A DNA stretch of 7,133 bases from an uncultured Blautia sp. (GCA_934408705.1 CAKRVL010000113.1:1-7133), one strand, 5' to 3'. Counted from the stretch's first letter, positions 1-5,321 are shown. Made by a program: numbers and translations. Notes: generated by a model from the sequence alone, not told the origin.

Positions 1-3
1 ATT

Positions 4-41
4 CCTTGCGACAGCTTGTTTACTATACCACTGCCGCAAGG
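4..41. repeat. Perfect 7-bp inverted repeat around the left-edge promoter
   Basis: CCTTGCG at 4-10 and CGCAAGG at 35-41 form an exact inverted repeat separated by 24 bp. One arm lies in the -35/-10 spacer of the left-facing promoter and the other lies just past the predicted start site. Arm centres are 31 bp apart, about three helical turns, as expected if two protein subunits bind the same face of the DNA. It may be an operator; a stem in the transcript is unlikely because only one arm would be transcribed. Confidence 0.4.
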
Positions 42-50
42 AGAAGTCAA
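22..50 (-). promoter_or_regulatory. Sigma-A promoter firing left out of the window
   Basis: Read on the minus strand, a TTGACT -35 element (45-50) is followed by a 17-bp spacer and a TATAGT -10 element (22-27). Transcription would start near base 15 and leave the window, so the gene it serves is not visible. Directly upstream of the -35 is an A/T-rich perfect inverted repeat (ACTTTTT/AAAAAGT, 53-69) that could act as an upstream element. Each hexamer differs from consensus by one base and the spacing is ideal, so this is a credible vegetative promoter. No start codon or RBS falls inside the window to confirm it. Confidence 0.6.
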
Positions 51-121
51 GCACTTTTTACAAAAAAGTTTATATTTATTTGTGCATCTTACTGCCAAAC
101 TCATTTTTCCAAAAACCGTTC

Positions 122-848
122 CTATTTCCAGGTCAGCTTTCCATCTTTGATCTTCATTGTATACACCCTGTCGCAACGCAGCCTGAATGGATATCTGTTT
201 TTTTTACCAGAAACAGATTTTTATTCGTATGTGCTCTTTGCATGCTACAATCTATCATACGCCAGGAAGAACCAATTCGCACCTCGCACCATCCATGCTC
301 TGATAACGGATAACCCGCCCCACGAGCAGTAACTCTGCCTCCCACTACTCGACTTTCATATCCAAGAACTCTTGCAATATAAGCCATCGTCGATGCATAA
401 TAATAGCAGTCCCCTCGTTTTGACAAGAACATATTTTTTGCGAATGAAGGCAATTTAGAAGCACTTGCCTTATAAGCCCCTCCAAAATAAGGATATTTAC
501 ATAAGGCTTTAAAGCATTGCTTTAAGCGTTGGTGGCAGCTTGCTTTTGAATCAGAATTTTTCATAACAAAATTCACAGCCAGCTTTACTTCTTTGCATCA
601 AAGTAATAATACTGCCCGCTAATTTTTTTCCATCCGTTACAGTGTTTACCATTATCATAATAGAACTTTTTACCGTTCTCAACGTGCCAGCCAGTATACG
701 GATTCCCATTCGTATCAAACAAACAACCATTCTGAATTATATAATCCTGAGGTAAAATTTCTTCTGCATTAACAGATACCGCAAATATTAACATTACAAA
801 TACAGTAATTATCCAAATACATTTTTTCTTAAATCTATTTTTCTTCAT
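122..848 (-). pseudogene. Frameshifted secreted cell-wall-binding / transglutaminase-like protein
   Basis: This gene is split over three frames. The first part (848-585) encodes a signal peptide (basic start, hydrophobic core about residues 10-24, likely cleavage after VNA28). Two aromatic GW...YY cell-wall-binding (choline-binding-like) repeats follow, ending YYYFDA. The second part (from about 597) encodes a transglutaminase-like core with a full Cys-His-Asp set: GDCYYYA (Cys codon at 406-408), SEHGW (His at 295-297) and MIDCSM (Asp at 250-252). The third part (about 190 to 122) encodes the expected C-terminus, PFRLRCDRVYTM to KLTWK and TAG. Adding one base near 594-597 (AAA to AAAA) and one near 188-190 (CC to CCC) gives a continuous 242-aa protein with the triad at 148/185/200. 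The intact family is exported and thought to act on the cell wall. The catalytic residues are intact, so the decay is recent or the indels are sequencing errors. The RBS (AAAAGG, 4 nt from ATG) is poorly spaced. Confidence 0.78.
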
Positions 849-900
849 TTTCCTTTTGGAAGAATATCCGTTCTCATAGAGTTGTTCGTTTTCATCTTAC

Positions 901-917
901 TGTCGAATCCTGTCGAA
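901..917 (+). promoter_or_regulatory. Tandem perfect Spo0A boxes
   Basis: Two exact copies of TGTCGAA, the core Spo0A-box sequence, lie at 901-907 and 911-917 as direct repeats with a 10-bp period. This is the arrangement known for tandem Spo0A sites such as those at abrB in Bacillus subtilis. They end 53 bp upstream of the start codon of the minus-strand cell-wall/transglutaminase gene, a position suited to control of that gene. On the minus strand the nearer box gives TCGACA, and 22 bp further is a poor -10 candidate (TATGAG), echoing the spoIIG layout. That promoter reading is weak. Confidence 0.55.
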
Positions 918-931
918 CTCTTTTGAAAGCT

Positions 932-1045
932 ATGAGTATTTATAAATATGATAAAGAAAAAACTATGCGCATGTTTCAAGAAGAGGGATATGAAGATGGA
1001 AATCAACATGGTATTCATGCTGGATTTGAAATTACAATTATGTAA
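932..1045 (+). pseudogene. Remnant of an Rpn-like (PD-(D/E)XK) nuclease C-terminal tail
   Basis: A 37-codon reading frame runs from ATG 932 to TAA 1043-1045. It starts MSIYKYDKEKTMRMFQEEG and continues YEDGNQHGIHAG. The pattern of a D-K-E stretch, then EEGYEDG and a Gly-rich charged repeat, resembles the C-terminal tail of Rpn-family recombination-promoting nucleases/putative transposases, which are often present in many copies in Lachnospiraceae. The frame stays open upstream to about 842 without a start or any nuclease motif, and no RBS precedes the ATG, so it is read as a tail fragment left by deletion or rearrangement. The final residues (FEITIM) look like out-of-frame sequence. Chance cannot be excluded for so short a piece. 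Confidence 0.4.
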
Positions 1046-1072
1046 AGTTTCATAATATTATTATGCAAAAGC

Positions 1073-1119
1073 GGCGGGGATAAATTCTTCCCTCATCTGG
1101 AAGTACCTTTATCCCCGCC
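1073..1119 (-). terminator. Composite hairpin, probable terminator of the 143-aa gene
   Basis: GGCGGGGATAAA (1073-1084) and TTTATCCCCGCC (1108-1119) are a perfect 12-bp inverted repeat. Inside it is a second perfect 5-bp stem (CTTCC 1087-1091, GGAAG 1099-1103) with a 7-nt loop, separated by small internal loops. It begins 9 bp past the minus-strand stop codon at 1129. On that strand it is followed by GCTTTTGC, only a short T run; on the plus strand no proper T tract follows. It is most likely an intrinsic terminator or 3'-end-stabilising hairpin for the minus-strand gene. Confidence 0.7.
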
Positions 1120-1128
1120 ATCTTATTT

Positions 1129-1560
1129 CTATAGAAACTCCTTTAATTTCTCCACATTTTCCTCTTCAAACTCCTGCAGCCGTTTCATCAGCTTTTGTAT
1201 ATCCTTCTCCACATCATCTCCATACTGGTGTAATTTTTTCACCGCTTCGGTTATTCCCATACTGCTCCCCTGGATCAACATTTTGGCGATGTGGGAAGTG
1301 GAATCATCAGCCATTGTCTGGAGATTGACCATGAGGTAGGTACGGACTTTTTCGAAAGTACCAAGACCTTTTTCGTCGTATCCATTTCGATTCAGGATGT
1401 CCCGGGCTTCGCTATGGAACTTTCGGTAGCCGGTAAGCTGTTTTTCCAAATAAGCCTGAAACTTCTCATCCTCCGTAATCTCCAGCAGCTGTTCCAGAGT
1501 ATCTACTCCCATCTGAGAATTCTGATATACATAGTTTAAAAATTCTACATTAGCATTCAT
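1129..1560 (-). CDS. Helical protein of unknown function, 143 aa
   Basis: The start is the ATG at 1560 (MNANVEFLNYVYQNSQMG). It has a strong AAAGGAG at 1569-1575, 8 nt upstream; a longer in-frame start at 1668 has no such site. The protein is acidic, lacks cysteine, signal peptide and membrane segments, and should be almost wholly alpha-helical. A first helical pair covers about residues 3-50 and a second about 60-110, including MLIQGSSMGITE near 94-105. A charged, coiled-coil-like end follows (about 112-143). This suggests a four-helix or ferritin-like bundle, but no metal-binding ExxH pattern is visible. I recall similar proteins annotated as hypothetical in clostridia and cannot assign a function. 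It lies 142 bp downstream of sigE on the same strand with its own likely promoter, and a strong hairpin follows the stop. Confidence 0.75.
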   Translation of the reverse strand: MNANVEFLNYVYQNSQMGVDTLEQLLEITEDEKFQAYLEKQLTGYRKFHSEARDILNRNGYDEKGLGTFEKVRTYLMVNLQTMADDSTSHIAKMLIQGSSMGITEAVKKLHQYGDDVEKDIQKLMKRLQEFEEENVEKLKEFL

Positions 1561-1626
1561 AAGCGCGTCTCCTTTACAATAGATCCGGTTCTTTACATAT
1601 GAAATAATAAAACTATCCTCCATGTC

Positions 1627-1659
1627 TATTGTAGAATTCCCAATTTTCCTATTATTATT
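1627..1659 (-). promoter_or_regulatory. Possible sigma-E-type promoter of the 143-aa gene
   Basis: On the minus strand, TCTACAATA (ending at 1627) matches the sigma-E -10 consensus CATACAATA in its last seven bases (TACAATA, 1627-1633). An ATA-rich -35-like element, ATAATAAT (about 1651-1659), lies some 14-15 bp upstream, the spacing used by sigma-E promoters. It would give a leader of about 60 nt before the ATG at 1560. The AT-rich setting makes chance matches easy, and no sigma-A promoter stands out here. Confidence 0.3.
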
Positions 1660-1702
1660 CCGATGCATGCCATTTTCACCTGCGATTTATTTATTAAAAA
1701 AG

Positions 1703-2431
1703 TCACTCGTACTTCACAATTTCCTTTTTCAGCCTCTTCATAATGCGTTTCTCTAACCTGGAGATATACGACTGGGAAATACCCAGAAGATCAGCTACCT
1801 CCTTCTGAGTCTTCTCACGTCCCTCCTGTCTTCCAAGACCAAATCGTAATTTAATAATAGTTTGTTCTCTTGAAGAAAGCTTGGAAATTGCTTTTCCCAA
1901 AAGCTTGATTTCCACCTCATCCTCCAGACGCCGGGAGATCACATCATCATCTGTTCCCAGAATATCTGAAAGCAGAAGCTCATTTCCATCCCAGTCCACG
2001 TTCAACGGTTCATCTATGGAAACTTCCATTTTGGTTTTACTGTTTCGTCTGAGATACATAAGGATCTCATTTTCAATACACCTGGACGCATAAGTTGCCA
2101 GCTTGATATTTTTCACCGGATTAAAAGTATTAATGGCTTTTATCAATCCAATCGTGCCAATCGAAATAAGATCTTCCACGCTCACGCCTGTATTGTCAAA
2201 CTTCTTTGCAATATACACTACAAGCCTTAAATTATGCTCGATCAATATAGATTTTGCCTCTTTTTCCTCTGAAGTTCCAAGTTTTTCAATAATCCTGGCC
2301 TCTTTGTGTGTTTCCAATGGAGGCGGTAAAATATCGCTTCCGCCAATATAATAAACATCTCCCTGTCTGCCAAACAAAACCCGTGGCATCACCTGAAATG
2401 GATAATAAGCTGCACTTGCTGATCTGTTCAT
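1703..2431 (-). CDS. sigE: RNA polymerase sporulation sigma factor, pro-SigE
   Basis: This is the mother-cell sigma factor of early sporulation, made as an inactive, membrane-associated precursor. The 242-aa product matches B. subtilis SigE in length. The processing region [13 protein letters not shown] starts at residue 27, the same place as in B. subtilis. Region 2 is clear ([49 protein letters not shown]), followed by [24 protein letters not shown]. Region 4 has the helix-turn-helix [22 protein letters not shown]. Residues 1-26 are unlike the basic amphipathic pro-sequence of Bacillus. The ATG at 2431 is chosen for its AGGGGG 7-8 nt upstream; an internal Met15 lacks a usable site. The gene starts 12 bp after the spoIIGA stop, so it is co-transcribed and probably translationally coupled. 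The sigG gene usual in this locus does not follow. Confidence 0.97.
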   Translation of the reverse strand: MNRSASAAYYPFQVMPRVLFGRQGDVYYIGGSDILPPPLETHKEARIIEKLGTSEEKEAKSILIEHNLRLVVYIAKKFDNTGVSVEDLISIGTIGLIKAINTFNPVKNIKLATYASRCIENEILMYLRRNSKTKMEVSIDEPLNVDWDGNELLLSDILGTDDDVISRRLEDEVEIKLLGKAISKLSSREQTIIKLRFGLGRQEGREKTQKEVADLLGISQSYISRLEKRIMKRLKKEIVKYE

Positions 2432-2439
2432 ATGCGAAT

Positions 2440-2446
2440 CCCCCTA
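2440..2446 (-). promoter_or_regulatory. sigE ribosome binding site overlapping the spoIIGA stop
   Basis: On the minus strand the TAG stop of spoIIGA (2444-2446) runs straight into GGGGG (2440-2444), giving TAGGGGGA, followed by 8 nt and the sigE ATG. A ribosome ending spoIIGA would sit on the sigE initiation site, so translational coupling of protease and substrate is likely. The same AGGGGG form is used for spoIIGA itself (3296-3301). Confidence 0.75.
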
Positions 2447-3289
2447 ATGCAATATTCTGGAATTTAACAGTATCTGATACTCTTTTCCCAAAGCAGAGGA
2501 CTCTGCAGCCATAGCCAGCACCGGCTCCGGAACATGAACCACTTCCCTGGGAGTATGAATACAAAGGTCATCTAATATTACGGCCAGCATCACGCCCTCC
2601 TCCCCTATTGTTCTGTAGGGTATAAGATGCAGATGCAGGTCAGTAATTTCAGTACCTTCCAGCTCCCCTGGATTCTCCTTAAAGTGCCTTAACAGGTCTG
2701 TTTTCTCCTCCGGCAGCACCATCTCCAAAACCTCTGGTTTTATAACAAAAACCTCTTTCTGGTTCAAGGGATCCATCAGCAGATTTCCCGTGTCTAAAAG
2801 CCCGAAAATCTGTTGTACATTTCCCCGATATGACAGAGTAACCGGATAAATATTTTTCCACCTGGCCCGGAACGAATCACCAAGATAGATCAGTGCACTA
2901 AGCCCCATGTATGCGCCAACAGCTACCACCAGAAACCGTACAAGTGTCATCTCTTTTACAAGAGCAGCTTCCATAAGTCCTCCCATAAAAAAAGCCATCA
3001 GGTAAATAGTTACCAACGCTTTTACAAGCAGCCCATTTTTCTTAAGCTCCAGTCCTGTGACCAGCATAAGCCAGGCACAGCCTCCATGGAGAAGTACCTT
3101 GGCAGAAAAAATGCCTTCTGGCAGTACATATAAAATCAGGCAGGATAGCAGGGCACCAACTACTGCCGCCAGCAAACACCTTCCACGATTTCTTTTTCGC
3201 AGGAAAACCATTCCCACAAGACGAAGAAGAATGTAATCCATTAAAAGATTCGTCAGAAAGACGATGTCTATGTATACGTCATAATACAT
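2444..3289 (-). CDS. spoIIGA: Sigma-E processing membrane peptidase SpoIIGA
   Basis: This is the septal membrane aspartic protease that cleaves the pro-sequence from pro-SigE, encoded next in the operon. The N-terminal half is very hydrophobic, with about five membrane segments (near residues 5-29, 38-56, 62-80, 88-108 and 116-136), starting MYYDVYIDIVFLTNLLMDY as in the family. The soluble C-terminal half carries the catalytic aspartate in GLLDTGNLLMDP (Asp166), followed by conserved HLIPYRTIG (about 221-229). The start is the ATG at 3289, with AGGGGG 6 nt upstream; this gives 281 aa, somewhat shorter than the roughly 309 aa of B. subtilis. A TTG further up (3331) is in frame but extends into the leader and lacks family similarity. 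Transcription should come from the Spo0A-controlled promoter at 3362-3395. Confidence 0.95.
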   Translation of the reverse strand: MYYDVYIDIVFLTNLLMDYILLRLVGMVFLRKRNRGRCLLAAVVGALLSCLILYVLPEGIFSAKVLLHGGCAWLMLVTGLELKKNGLLVKALVTIYLMAFFMGGLMEAALVKEMTLVRFLVVAVGAYMGLSALIYLGDSFRARWKNIYPVTLSYRGNVQQIFGLLDTGNLLMDPLNQKEVFVIKPEVLEMVLPEEKTDLLRHFKENPGELEGTEITDLHLHLIPYRTIGEEGVMLAVILDDLCIHTPREVVHVPEPVLAMAAESSALGKEYQILLNSRILH

Positions 3290-3340
3290 AAAAAGCCCCC
3301 TGTGGCCTGTCGGGTACGTTACTTGCAGCAACGTTCATCC

Positions 3341-3358
3341 TTCACTTTGGTAAGTGAA
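3341..3358. repeat. Perfect palindrome at the spoIIGA transcription start
   Basis: TTCACTT-TGGT-AAGTGAA is an exact 7-bp inverted repeat with a 4-bp centre. It covers the predicted start site (about 3355) and first transcribed bases of the spoIIG promoter. It could be an operator or a 5'-end stem, although only part of the first arm may be transcribed. Nearer the gene, ACGTT/AACGT (3316-3334) is a weaker 5-bp inverted repeat. Confidence 0.45.
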
Positions 3359-3361
3359 CCC

Positions 3362-3395
3362 ATTATACGGTCACAGAGGGCGCGGATTTTGTCAA
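3362..3395 (-). promoter_or_regulatory. spoIIG promoter: sigma-A elements with 22-bp spacing
   Basis: On the minus strand a perfect TTGACA (3390-3395) and a perfect TATAAT (3362-3367) are separated by 22 bp, five more than sigma-A RNA polymerase normally accepts. The same unusual spacing is the known hallmark of the B. subtilis spoIIG promoter, where Spo0A~P repositions the polymerase to allow initiation. Transcription would start near 3355 and give a leader of about 65 nt before spoIIGA. Gene identity and promoter architecture support each other. Confidence 0.9.
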
Positions 3396-3438
3396 AAAAG
3401 GACGGGAAATCCTAAGAATTTCTCGCCCCTCTTCGACA
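3390..3438 (-). promoter_or_regulatory. Spo0A boxes of the spoIIG promoter
   Basis: A perfect TGTCGAA box on the minus strand (3432-3438) sits about 77-83 bp upstream of the predicted start. A second, one-mismatch box (TGTCAAA on the plus strand, 3390-3396) overlaps the -35 hexamer. An upstream site and a -35-overlapping site is the layout of the activating Spo0A sites at B. subtilis spoIIG. The heptamers are seen directly; binding is inferred. Confidence 0.75.
3394..3428 (-). terminator. Intrinsic terminator of aroD, overlapping the spoIIG -35
   Basis: On the minus strand GGGCGAGAAAT (3418-3428) pairs with ATTTCCCGTCC (3400-3410) as an 11-bp stem with one G-U pair, one A-C mismatch and a 7-nt loop, followed at once by TTTTTT (3394-3399). 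It lies about 58 bp past the aroD stop and should end aroD transcription before spoIIGA. The last T residues of the tract are the first bases of the spoIIG -35 (TTTTTTGACA), so the two signals share DNA. Confidence 0.75.
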
Positions 3439-3485
3439 GCACAATCTGTCATTTTTCGTTATTAATTCTGTTTTCTTGGTCTTGG

Positions 3486-4256
3486 TTACTCTTCTTCATT
3501 CTTCTTATGTAAAGCTTCCAGAAGACTTCTCAGCTCCCCAATTGGAAACTGTCCGGGTGCAGATGCAGCTCCTACTGTTCCGAAAGTAATTCCTGAGCCA
3601 AAGTTCTCTCCTGAGATCCGGGTAATAGAACCAATACTTCCCATTGCCATGGAAACAAGGGGTTTTTCACACTTCTTACTCATAATATTTGTTGTTTCCA
3701 TAATTGTGGCCACATCCTCAAAGCCCTGCGGCATTACTGCCATTTTCAGAATATCAGCCCCGGATTTCTCCATTTCATGAAAGTATTTCAAAAGAGTTTC
3801 CTGGTTATCTGTTTTTTCAAAGTCATGGTAAGAGGCAATAACTCTTACTCCCTCTTTCTGAAGCTCTGCCACCAGCTTTTTCTTCTCTTCCGGATTTTCC
3901 ATTACCTCTACATCCACAAGATCTGCCATTTTGCTCTTTGCAGCATTTATATTACATGCAGCATAATCATCCTGAGAAATAGTAACATTTCCGCCTTCCC
4001 GACTTGTTCGGATAGTAAAAAGAAGAGGGATTTCCTCCAGAATTTTCACCAGCATTTCAAGAACACGATCACATGCAGCGTTATCAAGCAGACTCTCAAA
4101 GAAATCAGCTCTCCATTCCACCATATCTGCTGCTGCTTTTTTCGCATTCTCGGCTTCCTGACAAATTTTTTCCATGGTAGTTCCTGTAAGAGGAACACAT
4201 ATTTTCGGAATTCCTGCACCGATAGTCAAATTCTTTATCTGAATTGGTTTTGTCAT
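3486..4256 (-). CDS. aroD: 3-dehydroquinate dehydratase, type I
   Basis: It catalyses the third step of the shikimate pathway, dehydrating 3-dehydroquinate to 3-dehydroshikimate through a Schiff-base lysine, in the cytoplasm. The 256-aa product is full length for the type I (beta/alpha)8-barrel family. Visible key residues are EWRAD (47-51), TIRTSREGG (Arg83), SYHDF with general base His144, DILKMAVMP with Schiff-base Lys171, TRISG (Arg213) and ASAPGQFPI (Ser232, Gln236). These nearly coincide with the Salmonella numbering. The ATG at 4256 has AAAGGAG 10 nt upstream (4267-4273). The gene is divergent from aroE, which uses its product, with 95 bp between the starts. Some genomes call this enzyme aroC or aroQ-like names; the sequence is type I. 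It ends before a terminator at 3394-3428. Confidence 0.97.
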   Translation of the reverse strand: MTKPIQIKNLTIGAGIPKICVPLTGTTMEKICQEAENAKKAAADMVEWRADFFESLLDNAACDRVLEMLVKILEEIPLLFTIRTSREGGNVTISQDDYAACNINAAKSKMADLVDVEVMENPEEKKKLVAELQKEGVRVIASYHDFEKTDNQETLLKYFHEMEKSGADILKMAVMPQGFEDVATIMETTNIMSKKCEKPLVSMAMGSIGSITRISGENFGSGITFGTVGAASAPGQFPIGELRSLLEALHKKNEEE

Positions 4257-4259
4257 TTC

Positions 4260-4288
4260 TTGACATCTCCTTTCTATTAGAATAATAT
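4260..4288 (+). promoter_or_regulatory. aroE sigma-A promoter
   Basis: A perfect TTGACA (4260-4265), a 17-bp spacer and TAATAT (4283-4288, two mismatches from TATAAT) face aroE. The start would be near 4295, with a leader of about 57 nt to the AGGAGG RBS (4340-4345) and ATG at 4352. The -35 lies between the aroD start codon and its RBS, so the two genes share control DNA. For aroD only weak candidates exist on the minus strand (for example TTTCAA 4317-4322, 17 bp, TGTTAT 4294-4299), and I do not list one separately. Confidence 0.7.
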
Positions 4289-4351
4289 ATACAATAACAC
4301 TTTAGCAATTTCCAGTTTGAAACTAACAACATAAATTTCAGGAGGTACCTT

Positions 4352-5221
4352 ATGATTCCAATCACTGGCCACACACAGCTTACCGCACTTCTGGGAAGCC
4401 CGGTAGCACACAGTATTTCTCCCCTTATGCATAATGAAGCATTCCGGCTTCTGGATCTTGATTACACTTACCTTTGCTTTGATGTAAATGAAAACAACCT
4501 AAAGACAGCAGTCATGGGGCTGAAAACCTGTGGTATCCGCGGCTTCAATCTTACTATGCCAAACAAAAATAAGATTGTAGAGCTTCTGGATCAGCTTTCC
4601 CCTGCAGCCAGACTGATCGGAGCTGTTAATACTGTTGTCAATGATAACGGCCACCTTACCGGATACAATACTGATGGGGTAGGCTATATGCAGGCTGTAA
4701 AGGATGCCGGATATGATGTAATCGGTAAGACAATCACTATCATGGGTGCCGGTGGCGCTGCAACTGCTATCTGTGCACAGGCAGCTCTGGATGGAGTAAA
4801 AAGGATCCATATCTTTGCACGTAAAACCAGCCGATTCTGGGGACGTACACAAAACCTGGTGGATAATATAAACTCTACACTCCCATGTCAGGCAATTCTT
4901 CACGAAAACGCTGATAAAGGCGCACTTGCACAGGCAGTTTCCGAAAGTGCCCTTCTCCTTAACGCAACTTCCGTAGGAATGGCCCCGGATACAGAGAACA
5001 CTATTATTGAAAATACCAGCCTTTACCGTCCGGATCTGATCGTATCAGATGTCATCTATAATCCTCGTGAGACACGCTTCCTGCGAGAAGCCAGAGAAGC
5101 TGGATGCCGCACCTTCAACGGTATGTATATGCTGCTTTATCAGGGCGCTGAGGCCTTCCGCCTGTGGACCGGAAAGGAAATGCCTGTAAAGGAAATCAAG
5201 GAAAAATTCTTTGCTCATTGA
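4352..5221 (+). CDS. aroE: Shikimate dehydrogenase (NADP+)
   Basis: It reduces 3-dehydroshikimate to shikimate with NADPH, the step after AroD. The 289-aa product has the shikimate-binding motif GSPVAHSISP (15-24) and NLTMPNK (66-72) with the catalytic Lys72. GAVNTV (90-95) and YNTDG (105-109) with Asp108 follow. The NADP-binding glycine-rich loop is GAGGAA (132-137), then NATSVGM and the C-terminal DVIYNPRETRFLREA and NGMYMLLYQGAEAF. All expected active-site residues are present. The ATG at 4352 follows AGGAGG by 6 nt. The gene is transcribed alone, divergently from aroD, and converges on thrS with a shared terminator between. A quinate/shikimate dehydrogenase with relaxed specificity is possible, but the aroD neighbour favours the biosynthetic role. 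Confidence 0.96.
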   Translation: MIPITGHTQLTALLGSPVAHSISPLMHNEAFRLLDLDYTYLCFDVNENNLKTAVMGLKTCGIRGFNLTMPNKNKIVELLDQLSPAARLIGAVNTVVNDNGHLTGYNTDGVGYMQAVKDAGYDVIGKTITIMGAGGAATAICAQAALDGVKRIHIFARKTSRFWGRTQNLVDNINSTLPCQAILHENADKGALAQAVSESALLLNATSVGMAPDTENTIIENTSLYRPDLIVSDVIYNPRETRFLREAREAGCRTFNGMYMLLYQGAEAFRLWTGKEMPVKEIKEKFFAH

Positions 5222-5275
5222 TTTTCCTCCTGATAACGCTCTGTTTAATAACAAAATTAACATTTTCAAGAAAAC

Positions 5276-5310
5276 AGGCGCCGCATTTCACAGCAGCGCC
5301 TTTCTTTTTT
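5276..5310. terminator. Bidirectional terminator between aroE and thrS
   Basis: AGGCGC (5276-5281) and GCGCCT (5296-5301) form a GC-rich 6-bp stem, with two more G-C pairs after a mismatch. On the plus strand TTTCTTTTTT (5301-5310) follows, an excellent tract for ending aroE. On the minus strand the stem is followed by TGTTTTC, a shorter tract that can end thrS, whose stop is 21 bp away. Its place between two convergent genes fits a shared terminator. Confidence 0.85.
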
Positions 5311-5321
5311 CCGGAAATTAC

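Noticed and set aside
22..50. MerR-type operator at the left-edge promoter
   Set aside because: MerR promoters have a dyad within a 19-20 bp spacer. Here the spacer is 17 bp and the dyad extends beyond the -10.
585..600. Programmed -1 ribosomal frameshift in the transglutaminase-like gene
   Set aside because: Both shifts are of the -1 type, but neither junction has an X-XXY-YYZ slippery heptamer or a clear downstream stem; one-base losses from AAAA and CCC explain them better.
1051..1065. CATAAT/ATTATG inverted repeat after the plus-strand fragment as a terminator
   Set aside because: It is only a 6-bp A/T stem with no T-run following, and is too weak to support a terminator call.
1561..1668. 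Upstream in-frame start adding 36 residues to the 143-aa protein
   Set aside because: There is no RBS for it, while a strong AAAGGAG with 8-nt spacing precedes the ATG at 1560; the extra residues look like translated leader.
3290..3331. In-frame TTG start adding 14 residues to SpoIIGA
   Set aside because: The extension covers the leader and the AGGGGG site that serves the ATG at 3289, and the family begins at MYYDVYIDIVF.
3777..4280. Plus-strand open frame of 167 codons opposite aroD
   Set aside because: It is fully antisense to aroD with complete catalytic motifs, and its composition (many Phe, Cys, Ser, Ile) is typical of a shadow frame.
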